DNA of 64,000 nucleotides from CAWDPQ01 sp049642465 (GTDB lineage Bacteria; Acidobacteriota; Vicinamibacteria; Vicinamibacterales; 2-12-FULL-66-21). Shown here piece after piece: positions 27,313-36,858 of the stretch. A program made the translations under genes and the position numbers. The notes under the pieces are model-generated. The model was not told the origin of the DNA. It made no database searches and was given only the letters and a program-made list of their open reading frames with translations. Each line of letters opens with the position of its first letter. Position 1 is the first letter of the stretch. Where the stretch lies: assembly GCA_049642465.1 (NCBI GenBank), contig JBAROV010000039.1, positions 1 through 64,000 of the forward strand, given 5' to 3'.

Positions 27313-29976
27313 ATGACGCTGTTGCACCGCCTCGCGTCTGTATTGGATTGGCTGCTCCGCCGCGACCGCGCCGAGCGGGGACTCGATGAAGAACTGCAAG
27401 CGTATCTCGAGCTCTCGGCGGCGGAAAAGATGCGGGACGGCGTCTCACCTGCCGAGGCACGGCGCCTGGCGAGGATCGAACTTGGCGGCCTCGAACAGGC
27501 GAAGGAACGGGTCCGGACCTACCGTCACGGCGCGCGCCTCGACGAAATTTTGCGCGACGTTCGCTACGCCGTTCGGATGTTCCGCAGAAACCCGGGCTTC
27601 ACGATCGCCATTGTGCTGACGCTGGCGCTCGGGATTGGAGCCAACACCGCGATCTTCAGTTTGATCGATGCCTTGATGCTGCGATGGCTGCCGGTGAGGA
27701 ATCCGCACGAACTCGTACAAATCTCCCTGCAACCCCGCGGTGCCACGCGTCCGGGCGGCGAAAGCCTCTCGTATGCCATCGTCCGCGCTCTGGCCGAGCG
27801 GCGCGACATCTTTGCGGGCGTGACCGGCTTCAGCGCGTCCACCTTCGACGTGGGACTCCCGGGCGCGGCCACGCGAGTGCGTGGAGCGGTGGTCACTGGC
27901 GATTTCTACGACACCCTGGGCCTCACCCCGGTTGTGGGACGCCTGATCACAAAGCAGGATGATGCGCCTGGCGCGCCGCTGGTCGCCGTGCTCGGTTATG
28001 CATTCTGGGAGCAGCAGTTCGCACGCAGTCCGAATGCCGTCGGCCAGATGCTTCGCGTCAGCGGGGTGCCGGTTTCGGTCATTGGAGTCAGCCCTGCCGG
28101 GTTCCTCGGCGCCAACGTCGGAGCCAGGGCAGACCTCACCATCGCCGTCGCAGGCCTCCCGCAGGTCAATCCCTCGTGGGCATCGCTCCTCGGTCCGGGA
28201 AATTTCTGGCTGCGAGTGCTGGCGAGGCCACAGCCGCGACTGTCGAACGAGCAAGCGGCAACACATCTCAATGCGACCTGGCCGCAAATGGCCGAGGACG
28301 TCATCGCACCGCATTGGCCGGTAAGTCGGCGCAAAGAGATGGCCGAGTCAGTCTTTCACTTCGTGCCGGGCGGCACCGGCTGGACACGCCTCAGAGAGAT
28401 CTACGCGAAACCGCTGTTCGTGTTGATGGCAGTCGTCGGCCTGGTGCTGTTCATCGCCTGCGCAAACGTGGCAAGTCTGCTGCTGGCACGCGCGTCGACG
28501 CGCCGGAGGGAAATGGCGGTGCGGCTCGCCATGGGTGCCGGCCGTGGACGAGTCGTGCGCCAGCTCCTCATTGAAAGCACCCTCCTTTCGTCGATCGGTG
28601 CATCGGCCGGCATTTTCCTGGCGTGGGCTTCGGGACAGTTCCTGATCGATCTGATATCCCGCGAACCGGCTGAAATCGTTCTCGACCTGACGCCAAACGC
28701 GCACATCCTTGCGTTTACCGCCGCCGTGGCGATGGCGACGGGTATCCTCTTCGGTCTCGCACCCGCGTCCCAGGCGACGTCAGCCGGACCCTCCACGGCG
28801 TTGAAGGACGACTCGCGAACGAGCGGATCACGATCGCGGCTCCTTCCATGGCTCGTGACTGGGCAAGTGGCGATCTCGCTGGTTCTCCTTGCGGGAGCCA
28901 CGCTGTTCGTCCGCACGCTGCAGAACCTTCACCATCTCGATCCGGGCTTCACGGCGGAGGGCGTCCTGCTCGCCGAAATCGACGGCCGGCGGCCGGCGCT
29001 TCCGCAGCAAATCATCGACGATCTTCGTCGGCTGCCAGGCGTCGTCTCCGTAGCCTTGACGACGCATACGCCCCTCAGCGGATCGACGTGGAGCGAACCC
29101 GCTGTCGCCGCAGGTCAACCAATTCCGGAGCGGGACAACGCGCTTTTCGTGGGCGCGGGACCCCGATTCTTCGAAACGATGCAGATTCCGTTGCTTGCCG
29201 GGCGGGAATTCACCGACAGCGACACGGCGTCCCGGCCAGGACTTGCCATCGTCAACGAGGCGTTCGCCCAGCGCCATTTCGCCGGCGTCCCGCCGGTCGG
29301 GCAGCGTCTCTCCACGCGAATCGACGGGCAACGACGCGATCTCGAAATCGTCGGGCTCGTTCGAGACACGCGCTGGAGGGATCTGCGCACCGCGCCATAT
29401 CCAACGGTGTACGTCGCGTACGCGCAAATCTCAGGCGAGACCTTCAACACGATTGCCATTCGAGCGACAGGCGGCCTTGGCCGATTGACCACCGATCTCC
29501 GGCAGTCGCTGCAATCGACTGTTCCGGGAGCGTCCTTCGACGTGCATCCGCTTTCGACCCAGGTGCAAGCCACGCTCGTTCAGGAACGGATGATGGCCAC
29601 ACTCGCGGGCGCATTCGGTCTGCTGGCGCTGTCGCTGGTCTGCGTCGGGCTTTACGGGCTGCTGGCGTACAGCGTGGCGCAGCGGACGAAAGAGATCGGC
29701 ATTCGAATGGCGCTCGGCGCGCAAGCGGGATTGGTCGTGCGGTTGGTGCTGCGCGATGGCGCGCGGCTCATTGCGATCGGCGTTGCCCTTGGGCTGCCGG
29801 CCGCTTGGGTGGCGTCGCGCTGGACGAAGTCGATGCTGTTTGGTGTGACGCCGACCGATCCCGGAGCGATCGGCACCGCGCTCGCCGTGCTGACTGTCGC
29901 TGCGCTCGTGGCAGCTTATCTGCCCGCGCGGCGTGCGTCGCGGCTCGATCCATTGACTGCCTTGCGGCACGAATGA
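27313..29976 (+). CDS. ADOP-type ABC transporter permease (2 of 3)
   Basis: The start is ATG 27313, preceded by GGAGGGGGC. The protein has 887 aa. The N-terminal 80 residues form the ADOP cytoplasmic helical region (ERGLDEELQAYLELSAAEK; AEARRLARIELGGLEQAKE), which the other two copies lack. Next come the first helix (IVLTLALGIGANTAIFSLID), two MacB-like periplasmic domains and two FtsX domains (NVASLLLARASTRRREMAVR; TKEIGIRMALGAQAGLVVRL). A TTGACA at 27181 may belong to its promoter. No ATPase gene lies next to it. Confidence 0.92.
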   Translation: MTLLHRLASVLDWLLRRDRAERGLDEELQAYLELSAAEKMRDGVSPAEARRLARIELGGLEQAKERVRTYRHGARLDEILRDVRYAVRMFRRNPGFTIAIVLTLALGIGANTAIFSLIDALMLRWLPVRNPHELVQISLQPRGATRPGGESLSYAIVRALAERRDIFAGVTGFSASTFDVGLPGAATRVRGAVVTGDFYDTLGLTPVVGRLITKQDDAPGAPLVAVLGYAFWEQQFARSPNAVGQMLRVSGVPVSVIGVSPAGFLGANVGARADLTIAVAGLPQVNPSWASLLGPGNFWLRVLARPQPRLSNEQAATHLNATWPQMAEDVIAPHWPVSRRKEMAESVFHFVPGGTGWTRLREIYAKPLFVLMAVVGLVLFIACANVASLLLARASTRRREMAVRLAMGAGRGRVVRQLLIESTLLSSIGASAGIFLAWASGQFLIDLISREPAEIVLDLTPNAHILAFTAAVAMATGILFGLAPASQATSAGPSTALKDDSRTSGSRSRLLPWLVTGQVAISLVLLAGATLFVRTLQNLHHLDPGFTAEGVLLAEIDGRRPALPQQIIDDLRRLPGVVSVALTTHTPLSGSTWSEPAVAAGQPIPERDNALFVGAGPRFFETMQIPLLAGREFTDSDTASRPGLAIVNEAFAQRHFAGVPPVGQRLSTRIDGQRRDLEIVGLVRDTRWRDLRTAPYPTVYVAYAQISGETFNTIAIRATGGLGRLTTDLRQSLQSTVPGASFDVHPLSTQVQATLVQERMMATLAGAFGLLALSLVCVGLYGLLAYSVAQRTKEIGIRMALGAQAGLVVRLVLRDGARLIAIGVALGLPAAWVASRWTKSMLFGVTPTDPGAIGTALAVLTVAALVAAYLPARRASRLDPLTALRHE

Positions 29977-29989
29977 GCCCTACATCCGG

Positions 29990-30934
29990 CTACTGTCGTC
30001 CTATTCCAACCTCCGAGCCCGGAAGCGCGATGTCCGTGACGACGGGATAATGATCCGCCGCCAGGTTCGTCTGCACATCGATTGGAACGTAAGCGCTGCT
30101 GACTGACACCTGAGCGGACGCGAACGTGTAGTCGATGCGGCTCGTGGGATTGCCGGTCAGCCGACCGGGAGACGTGTTCCCATTGGGATTGTCAGCAGTC
30201 GGCACGCCGGCTTGCAGCCAGCCATCGACGAAACGCGCATTGATCGGCACCATTTCAGCCGTCGTGGGACGAGCGTTGAAGTCCCCGACGAGGACCTTCG
30301 ATCCTTCGGGCGCGGCATCGATGACAGTTGCGATGACTGCCGTCTGCAACAGACGATCGGTGGCGGTCGTGTGCAGGTGGGTGTTGTAGAACTGCAGAGG
30401 AACGCCGCGCACATTGATCAACGCGAGTGTGAGCCCGCGCTGCTCGTTGTTCCCGGTTCGAGGCAGCAGCGTATTCGCGCACTCGAGGATCGGGAACTTG
30501 CTGAGAATGACCGTCCCGTACTGGTGCGGAACGTTGGAATGCGTGTCCGGCACATGATCGAGGTTCGGGGCGTAGCAGTAATGATTCATGCCCAGCGCCT
30601 CGGAGAGCACTGCCGGTTCGTCCAGGTACGAGCTGCGGGCCCAGAAGCGATCGATTTCCTGCATCCCGATGATGTCAGGGTTGTGCGCGCGAATGACCTC
30701 GATCGAGGCGTTCAGATCGAGATTACAGTCCGGAAACGGCGGCTGGCCGGGAATGCGCGGCGGCTGGGTGCAGCTCGCGTTCGTCTGACCGTGCTTGATG
30801 TTGTAGGTCATGATCCGCAGGGTGCGCGGCTTCGCCTGCGGTTCCTGATCCTGCGCGATCGCGCCACTCGGCGTATTTCCAACGATGGCCCAGATCAGCA
30901 CGGCAACAACGGTCATTCTCGCGGGGCAGCTCAT
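29990..30934 (-). CDS. exported endonuclease/exonuclease/phosphatase (EEP) family protein
   Basis: The protein has 314 aa with a signal peptide ending near SGAIAQ. The EEP fold is shown by RIMTYNIKHGQTN, the metal-binding glutamate in IIGMQEIDRFW, KVLVGDFNARPTTAEMV, the SRIDYTFAS strand, and the final LAADHYPVVTDIAL. All the catalytic residues expected in the family are visible (N, E, D-x-N, D-H). Targets may be DNA, phospholipid or sugar phosphates; export argues for an extracellular phosphoester. Confidence 0.88.
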   Translation of the reverse strand: MSCPARMTVVAVLIWAIVGNTPSGAIAQDQEPQAKPRTLRIMTYNIKHGQTNASCTQPPRIPGQPPFPDCNLDLNASIEVIRAHNPDIIGMQEIDRFWARSSYLDEPAVLSEALGMNHYCYAPNLDHVPDTHSNVPHQYGTVILSKFPILECANTLLPRTGNNEQRGLTLALINVRGVPLQFYNTHLHTTATDRLLQTAVIATVIDAAPEGSKVLVGDFNARPTTAEMVPINARFVDGWLQAGVPTADNPNGNTSPGRLTGNPTSRIDYTFASAQVSVSSAYVPIDVQTNLAADHYPVVTDIALPGSEVGIGRQ

Positions 30935-31445
30935 CTGTAATAGTCCTCCAGCATGGGTCGCAGCCCGAGATGATACTCAAGTCGGCGACGCTGTGCGCAA
31001 AAGCCGACGATACGGCACCGGCGAAACAGCGTCGAGCCGGGAGGAAAACCATCGTGCGATGGCCAGAACCTGTCGAACCACGAGATCCCGCAGGTAGCCC
31101 CAAAACAGATGGACGGCTGGAACGTCAGTCGCACATGCATCCCGCGGTAGAACCGAGACGCGTCTCGGCTCAATGTAGGTGGGAAGGACAACGGTTGCCG
31201 TGAGCCCGGTATCTACGGTCAGGCGATGAACGAGATCCCGAGGCGTGGGCCATACCAGACTGCACAACACGGCGATCGCGAGGACCAGGAATCGATGAGC
31301 AGTAGCCATGCGCCACAGGCTAAACGCCACAGTGGAGGCTCGCAAGACGCATCCGGTCGATGGTATTCACCGGCGGCGAACGGACGTTTTCAGGCGGCGG
31401 ATAGCGGCGTCCGCCTTCGCGCTTCGCGCTACGGCGAGGCAGGCG
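30935..31445. other. 511-base stretch without a convincing gene
   Basis: This lies between the EEP gene start and the LytTR gene stop. The best open frame is on the minus strand (31309-30977, 110 codons) and begins with a signal-peptide-like run (MATAHRFLVLAIAVLCSLVW). It has no ribosome site or known domain, and base composition drops compared with neighbours. It may be a remnant of an exported protein gene. The left end holds the EEP leader and the right end a dispersed repeat (31412-31447). Confidence 0.4.
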
Positions 31446-31447
31446 TC
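31412..31447. repeat. dispersed hairpin repeat, copy A
   Basis: This contains CGCTTCGCGCTACGGCG (31420-31436), found again exactly at 35911-35927. The flanks GCCTTCGC and GCGAGGC can pair, so the whole could form a hairpin. It is just past the LytTR gene stop. Confidence 0.6.
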
Positions 31448-32195
31448 AGCGGCCCAGTTCGCGCAGCACGCGCGAGCGTTGCCGGCTCGCCATCAGGGTG
31501 CGGCCCGTGCGAAGCGTGATCTGTAGACGCGATCCATCGTACGGAGTCCACGATGCGACGTGGTCCAGATTGACGAGGTGCGAGCGATGCACCCGGACGA
31601 AGATGCGGGGATCGAGCCGCCGCTCGAGATCTGACAGCGTCAGGTTCACGCGGAACTGTCGCCCGCCGGCGTGAACGACGACGAAATCATCGCAGGCCTG
31701 GAGCCACTCGATCGACGCGACTCGCAGCGGAACAATGCGACCGGCTTCCCGGACGAACAACCGGGGTACCGTACCTTCGGTCATCACCTCGCGTGCACGA
31801 TCGACGGTTGCCGAGTCGACCTGGCGTTCGAGTAGCGGACGGGCGCGTTCGATCGCGCGGGCAAAGCGCTCGCGGCCGAACGGCTTCAGCAGATAGTCGA
31901 GCGCCGCCAGCTCGAAGGCGGTGATTGCGAACTGATCGTGCGCCGTGGTGAAGATGACGGCTGGCGTGTGGCGAACGCGCGTGAGCACGTCGATGCCGGA
32001 ACAGCCGGGGAGTTGAACGTCGAGGAACACGAGATCCGGCTGCAGTTCGTCGATCGCCGCGATCGCCGCCCGCCCAGTCGTTGCTTCGCCGACGCAGTGC
32101 AGCCAGGCCACGTCTCGAATCAGTTCGCGCAGCCGCCGGCGTGCGAGCGGCTCGTCTTCGACAATCAGTGCGGTGATCGATGGCGTTGCGTTCAT
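31446..32195 (-). CDS. LytTR-family DNA-binding response regulator
   Basis: The start is ATG 32195, overlapping the kinase stop by four bases. The protein has 249 aa. The receiver domain has the acidic pair in LIVEDEPLARRR, the phosphorylated Asp in LVFLDVQLPG, and the Lys in YLLKPFGRER. The LytTR DNA-binding domain is C-terminal (IEWLQACDDFVVVHAGGRQF; RVHRSHLVNLDHVASW). It pairs with the LytS-type kinase directly upstream and probably binds the direct repeat before that operon. Confidence 0.93.
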   Translation of the reverse strand: MNATPSITALIVEDEPLARRRLRELIRDVAWLHCVGEATTGRAAIAAIDELQPDLVFLDVQLPGCSGIDVLTRVRHTPAVIFTTAHDQFAITAFELAALDYLLKPFGRERFARAIERARPLLERQVDSATVDRAREVMTEGTVPRLFVREAGRIVPLRVASIEWLQACDDFVVVHAGGRQFRVNLTLSDLERRLDPRIFVRVHRSHLVNLDHVASWTPYDGSRLQITLRTGRTLMASRQRSRVLRELGR

Positions 32196-33226
32196 GCCGC
32201 GGACCCCAGGTCTGCGGTCTTCAGTGGCAGCGTGATCGAGACGGTGCATCCGGCCGGATGACTGTCGATTTCCACTATCGCTCGATCGCCGTACACTGCG
32301 GCGAGCCGGCGGCGGACCGAACCGAGCCCGAGGCCGTCGGCCGCACCTTTCGCGCCACGCCCATCATCACGAACGCACAGCACAAGACGGTCCTGTTCCA
32401 GATCTGCGCGAAGCGTCACGTGACCACCTTCTGCCCGATCGGCGATCCCGTGCCGCACCGCATTTTCAACGATCGGCTGCAGGATGAGCGGCGGAACCAT
32501 GATCGACAGCGCGTCAGCGTCTGCCTGTGCGTCGATCCGCAGTCTGTCCCCGAGGCGCAGCTGCTCGAACGAAAGATAGTTCTTTGTAAACGTCCATTCC
32601 TGTGCGAGCAGCACCTCGTTCTCCGTCCCAAGCGCGTAGCGAAGCAGATCGCCCAGGCACTCGAGCGCCTCGTCTGCGCGCGCCGGATCGCTCGAGACGA
32701 GCGCACCCACTGAGTGAAGCGCATTGAAGAGGAAGTGCGGATTGATTTGCGCGCGCAGCGCCACGAGCTGCGCTTGCTGCGCCAGCAGACGCGCCTCGCT
32801 CGCCGCGGCTTCCTGCGCACGAACGCGACGGTTCGCGCGCACCGCATACGACAATCCAGCGATGAGCACGTACAACCAGCAACCCATCAACAGGTTCCAG
32901 ATCAGAACCGGTGAGGTGCGAAACGCCTGGGCCGCAGCACCGAAGCGTCCAAGGACGAGATCGGGCCAGGCCCACGAAACCGAGTAGACAAGACTAAACA
33001 GCGTGAGGCCGGCGGCGTGAATGAAATAGAAGGATGCGGAACGCCAGTTCCAATCCAGGCGGGCGGTCAGGCGCCAGATCGCCACCCCCATGATCGCCGC
33101 AGATCCCATCGCCAGAAGACCATAGGGCAGGGTCTCGAGCGGCGACATCCGTCCTGAGGACGCGGCGGCAACCGCCCAGAACAACGCGCTAGCGAGCCAC
33201 GCAACGATGTACGCGATCCAGCCCAT
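32192..33226 (-). CDS. LytS-type sensor histidine kinase
   Basis: The protein has 344 aa. About four to five membrane helices occupy residues 1-130. A short coiled linker leads to the His_kinase domain with INPHFLFNALHSVGALVSS, where the His is phosphorylated, and the ATPase part (LQPIVENAVRHGIADRAEGG; VRDDGRGAKGAADGLGLGSV). No large sensory domain is present, so the signal is probably sensed in the membrane. It is first in the operon; a GAGG site precedes the ATG. Confidence 0.92.
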   Translation of the reverse strand: MGWIAYIVAWLASALFWAVAAASSGRMSPLETLPYGLLAMGSAAIMGVAIWRLTARLDWNWRSASFYFIHAAGLTLFSLVYSVSWAWPDLVLGRFGAAAQAFRTSPVLIWNLLMGCWLYVLIAGLSYAVRANRRVRAQEAAASEARLLAQQAQLVALRAQINPHFLFNALHSVGALVSSDPARADEALECLGDLLRYALGTENEVLLAQEWTFTKNYLSFEQLRLGDRLRIDAQADADALSIMVPPLILQPIVENAVRHGIADRAEGGHVTLRADLEQDRLVLCVRDDGRGAKGAADGLGLGSVRRRLAAVYGDRAIVEIDSHPAGCTVSITLPLKTADLGSAA

Positions 33227-33285
33227 GGCGAAGAACCTCGGGACGGTTCGGATCGTGGCACGCGCGTCTTGCGCTGTCCAGTTAT

Positions 33286-33318
33286 CGTCCGTTCACCGCT
33301 GCAAGCGTCCGTTCACCG
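33286..33318. promoter_or_regulatory. direct repeat, probable LytTR binding site
   Basis: CGTCCGTTCACCG occurs at 33286-33298 and again at 33306-33318, a period of 20 bases or about two helical turns on one DNA face. LytTR regulators are known to bind paired direct repeats with about this spacing. It lies 60-92 bases upstream of the kinase ATG and just past the end of the neighbouring permease gene, so the natural target is the two-component operon itself. Confidence 0.6.
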
Positions 33319-33325
33319 GCAGCAG

Positions 33326-35854
33326 CTAGTTTCTCAGCGCTGTTGCTGGATTGACCAACGCGGCACGCCGCGCCGGGAGAACGGCCGCAGCAAGCGCGCT
33401 CAGTACGAGCACGGTAATGGCCCCCGCAAAGACCCGCAGATTGATCCCCTCAACGCCATAGAGTTGTGCGCTGATGGCGCGCGCGGTCACGAACGCGCCA
33501 AGCAGGCCAATCGACAGTCCGATGACGGTCTGGAGAAACGGTCCCCTCACGCAGGTGCGAATGATCTGGCCGGGATCCGCGCCGAGGGCCATGCGGACGC
33601 CGATCTCACGAGTTCGCTGAGACACGCCGTACGCCGTCACGCCGTACAGCCCGAGCGACGCGAGCGCGAGTGCGAGCAAGCCGTAGACCGACGTCAGGCG
33701 CGCCATCAGCCGTTCCATCCGGAAATTCGCATTCACCTGCAGCGTCATCGCTACGATGCGGATGACATTGATGTCGGGATCCGCGTCTGCGAAAGCCCGC
33801 CGGATCGACGCTTCGATGTTCCTCGTGCCAGCCGCGACCTGGATGACGACGGCACGCGGTAAGGTTGAACGGGCCTGCACGTTGCGGGCCGTCAGATCTT
33901 TGTATTCCACGACCTGAAAGGACGGCAGGAATAACATCGGCCGAACGTCGGGCTGTGTGGCGCCCGTGTACTTGACGTCCTCGACGACGCCGACAATCTC
34001 GAAATCGGCCGCATGATCGATGTTACCGATGCCGGCGGTTCCGCCGATCGGATCACGTTCGGCCAAGAACCGGCGCACGAAGGTTTCATTCACGACGGCA
34101 ACCCGCTTGCTTGACGGCGTGTCGCGCTCGTCGATCGTTCGGCCGCGGAGCACGCGAGTCCCCACCGTCTCGAAAAACCCTGCGCTGACGCGGTTCCACG
34201 AACTGGAATCGGGGCGACCCGGATCCGGCGTGCGCCCGGCAATGCTTACTGTCGAGGACCAGTTGTTCCCCTCCATCGGGCTGTACATCGCGTAGCAGAC
34301 TCGCTCGACACCAGGTGCCTTTCGCAGGTTCTCCTCCACACGGCTGAACAGGTTCACCAAGCGCGGGATGTCCCCAGCGATCGCGGGTGGATCGATCCGA
34401 ACGACAAAACGATTTGCCGGCGTGAACCCAAGCGGCTGCCGTTCGAGTTTTCCCAGGCTCGTGGCGAGCAGACCGGCCGTCGAGAGGAGGACGAGCGAAA
34501 GAGCGACCTGAATGATGAGCAGTGAGCCACGAGGCACCAGCGAACGCGCCTGTCCGCTCCGGCCGACGCCGGACACTGCGTCGAGCGGCGGCGTCCGCGA
34601 CATCGTCCAGGCGGGTACGGCAGTGAAGAGCGCGCCTGTCACGATCGAAAGCGCCAGCGCGAACAGCCAGATGGATGCGGAAGGCGTCACGTTCACGGGA
34701 ACGAACGCCACCATGGGAAACGCCACCTTTATTAATAGGCGTGCGCTGAGGGCGGCCATGCCGAGACCCACCAGTCCACCAAGGAGCGACAAGAGGATCC
34801 CCTCTGTGAGCGCCTGCCGAATCAGCCGACCGCTCGATGCACCGAGCGCGAGCCGAATCGCTGCCTGCCCGCGATCGGCGCGGGCGAGGAGCAAGTTGGC
34901 AAGATTGGCGACAGCAATGAGCAGCACCATCGCCGACGCGGCCAACAGCAGGTTCAGCGAACGCCCGTACTGTTCGCGCGCTACACCCACGCCTCCGGGC
35001 GCCGGCACGACGACGATATGTTGCCGAGGGATTTCAGAGCGGTTGGCGTCGCTGACGAATGGCTGTTCGGCGAGCCAATTCTGCAACGCGGTCGTCAGAC
35101 GAGCGCTCGGCTGCTCCACGCGCACGCCGGGAACCATTCGTCCGATCGAGTAGAGCCAGTTTTGATCGGCTCGATCGATGATCGAAGCCGCGCCGCGAAG
35201 CGTTGGTTCCTGAGCGATAGGCATCCACAGCGCCGCGGGATCAGGGCGGATCGTGTCTCCAAAGAATGTTGCAGACGCGACGCCGACGATCGTCATCGGC
35301 TTGCCGTTGATGACAAAGGCGCTGCCAACAACGGACGGGTCGGCTCCGTAGTGCTGTGTCCACGCGCGGTGGCTCAAGACGGCCACGGCCGCCGCGTCGC
35401 GCGTGTCATCGTCGGGCGTCAGCAGGCGTCCGGCTGCCGGACGCACGCCGAACATCACGAAATAGTTCCCCGAGACGAATGATCCCGGCATAGCGATGGA
35501 GACGCGCTCCCCCGGGCGCCGCACACCAAACGAAATCGTTGTCGCCTGAAAAGCCGCCAGCTCGGAGAACTCCGGCGCGTTGGCCTTCAGGTGCTCGAAC
35601 AACTTGTTGGAGAACAGGGAGTAGCTGGTGGCCAGACCGGAATTGACGCAGCAGTCGTTAGTGTCCCCCAGCCGAAACAGCTCGCTCGGCCGCTCGACTG
35701 GAAGCGTCCGCAGCACCAAGGCGTGGATCAGAGTGAAGACCGCAATGTTGGCACCGAGACCAAGCGCGAGGGTCGCGATTACGACTGCGGTGAAACCGGG
35801 CTGCTGCGAAAGGCGGCGGAACGCCAGCCGGATATCGTCGCGAAGGTGACTCAT
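33326..35854 (-). CDS. ADOP-type ABC transporter permease (3 of 3)
   Basis: The protein has 842 aa. It begins DDIRLAFRRLSQQPGFTAVV, lacking the long helical N-terminus of copy 2, and has the first helix (VIATLALGLGANIAVFTLIH). Two periplasmic MacB-like domains alternate with FtsX domains (NLANLLLARADRGQAAIRLA; TREIGVRMALGADPGQIIRT). No ATPase gene is adjacent. It ends next to the LytS/LytTR operon on the same strand, with only 99 bases between. Confidence 0.92.
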   Translation of the reverse strand: MSHLRDDIRLAFRRLSQQPGFTAVVIATLALGLGANIAVFTLIHALVLRTLPVERPSELFRLGDTNDCCVNSGLATSYSLFSNKLFEHLKANAPEFSELAAFQATTISFGVRRPGERVSIAMPGSFVSGNYFVMFGVRPAAGRLLTPDDDTRDAAAVAVLSHRAWTQHYGADPSVVGSAFVINGKPMTIVGVASATFFGDTIRPDPAALWMPIAQEPTLRGAASIIDRADQNWLYSIGRMVPGVRVEQPSARLTTALQNWLAEQPFVSDANRSEIPRQHIVVVPAPGGVGVAREQYGRSLNLLLAASAMVLLIAVANLANLLLARADRGQAAIRLALGASSGRLIRQALTEGILLSLLGGLVGLGMAALSARLLIKVAFPMVAFVPVNVTPSASIWLFALALSIVTGALFTAVPAWTMSRTPPLDAVSGVGRSGQARSLVPRGSLLIIQVALSLVLLSTAGLLATSLGKLERQPLGFTPANRFVVRIDPPAIAGDIPRLVNLFSRVEENLRKAPGVERVCYAMYSPMEGNNWSSTVSIAGRTPDPGRPDSSSWNRVSAGFFETVGTRVLRGRTIDERDTPSSKRVAVVNETFVRRFLAERDPIGGTAGIGNIDHAADFEIVGVVEDVKYTGATQPDVRPMLFLPSFQVVEYKDLTARNVQARSTLPRAVVIQVAAGTRNIEASIRRAFADADPDINVIRIVAMTLQVNANFRMERLMARLTSVYGLLALALASLGLYGVTAYGVSQRTREIGVRMALGADPGQIIRTCVRGPFLQTVIGLSIGLLGAFVTARAISAQLYGVEGINLRVFAGAITVLVLSALAAAVLPARRAALVNPATALRN

Positions 35855-35908
35855 GACGTAATCTCCCTCGCCTTAGACGACGGGCGTTCCGCCGACGTTG
35901 TCCGCGTG

Positions 35909-35936
35909 CGCGCTTCGCGCTACGGCGCGGAAGGCT
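35909..35936. repeat. dispersed hairpin repeat, copy B
   Basis: This holds the same 17-mer CGCTTCGCGCTACGGCG (35911-35927) as copy A. It sits in the 86-base gap between the third ADOP gene and the DUF4242 gene. Confidence 0.6.
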
Positions 35937-35940
35937 GAGA

Positions 35941-36243
35941 CTACAGCCTCGCGGCGCGCAATTGCGCGCCAACCTCGGACGTCTGGGGATCGATCACCGC
36001 CCTGACTTCAGAGATCTTCGTGACGGGGAATCCCCCTCGCGCCGCGTGCTCCCGGATGATCTGTTCGTTGGGCGCCAGATAGATGCAGGTGATTTTGTCG
36101 TCGGTCACGTAGCTCTGCACCCACTGGATCTGAGGACCCAGGTCGTTGAGCACGTCGCACGACTTCCTGGCGATTCCCTGCAGCTCGTTTGACGAAAGAT
36201 CCCCGGCGCCGGGGAGCTGGCGTTCGATCAGATAGCGCGGCAT
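35941..36243 (-). CDS. DUF4242 family protein, second copy
   Basis: The protein has 100 aa. It has MPRYLIERQLPGAGDLSSNE, IQWVQSYVTDDKITCIYLAP and NEQIIREHAARGGFPVTKIS, the usual pattern of this small ferredoxin-fold family. It differs clearly from the copy at 19077-19328, so it is not a recent duplicate. Function unknown; it probably forms an operon with the DinB gene upstream on the same strand. Confidence 0.8.
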   Translation of the reverse strand: MPRYLIERQLPGAGDLSSNELQGIARKSCDVLNDLGPQIQWVQSYVTDDKITCIYLAPNEQIIREHAARGGFPVTKISEVRAVIDPQTSEVGAQLRAARL

Positions 36244-36280
36244 GTGTGGTCTCCTTATGGGTTACGAACAATTCTGGCGG

Positions 36281-36826
36281 TCATTGTCCGGGCTTCGCCG
36301 ACCAGGGGGGCACGACACCGTTCACGCGCGCGTAGGCGATCAACTGCCCCATGTGTTCGTGGTTATGCACGAGCAGGCGGAGGAGCACACCGTCCACCGT
36401 GGCCTCCTTCCCGAAGAACTTCGCCGGCTTCGTTCGGTCCGCCGTCTTCACGGCAGCGCGCACGGCGTCGAACGAACCCGTCAGAAATTTGCTGACTTCC
36501 GCTTTGGTGGTGAGCGCCTTCTCCGGTTCTTTGCCGAGCTTTGAGAGATCCGGCGGCTTGAAGCCGGCCTGTCCGAGCAGAAGGTGATTTCCCAGGGCAA
36601 TGTGCATCAGCACTTCGCTGGTGGACCTCACACCGGGACCCGGCCGCCACGTGAACTTGTCTGCCGGAAACGCCTCTGCCAACTGCGTCAACTGACGCGC
36701 CGCATGGTCGAACTCCCCGTCCCAACCGTCCCCCGCGCCCGTCGGTGGCTGAGCGGACGGATGGTGCGCGAATGTGAAGCCGAGCGCCGCGAGCACACAC
36801 GCCCCGACTGCGACTCTGATGTTCAT
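36281..36826 (-). CDS. exported DinB-superfamily protein, second copy
   Basis: The start is ATG 36826, with GAGGTG upstream. The protein has 181 aa and a signal peptide (VAVGACVLAALGFTFAHHPS). The DinB bundle has VRSTSEVLMHIALGNHLLLG and LLRLLVHNHEHMGQLIAYAR, giving the metal-binding histidines. It ends VNGVVPPWS, common in this subgroup. Reaction unknown. Confidence 0.82.
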   Translation of the reverse strand: MNIRVAVGACVLAALGFTFAHHPSAQPPTGAGDGWDGEFDHAARQLTQLAEAFPADKFTWRPGPGVRSTSEVLMHIALGNHLLLGQAGFKPPDLSKLGKEPEKALTTKAEVSKFLTGSFDAVRAAVKTADRTKPAKFFGKEATVDGVLLRLLVHNHEHMGQLIAYARVNGVVPPWSAKPGQ

Positions 36827-36858
36827 GAACACCTCGCCACGAGACGGTGACGTTAGCA

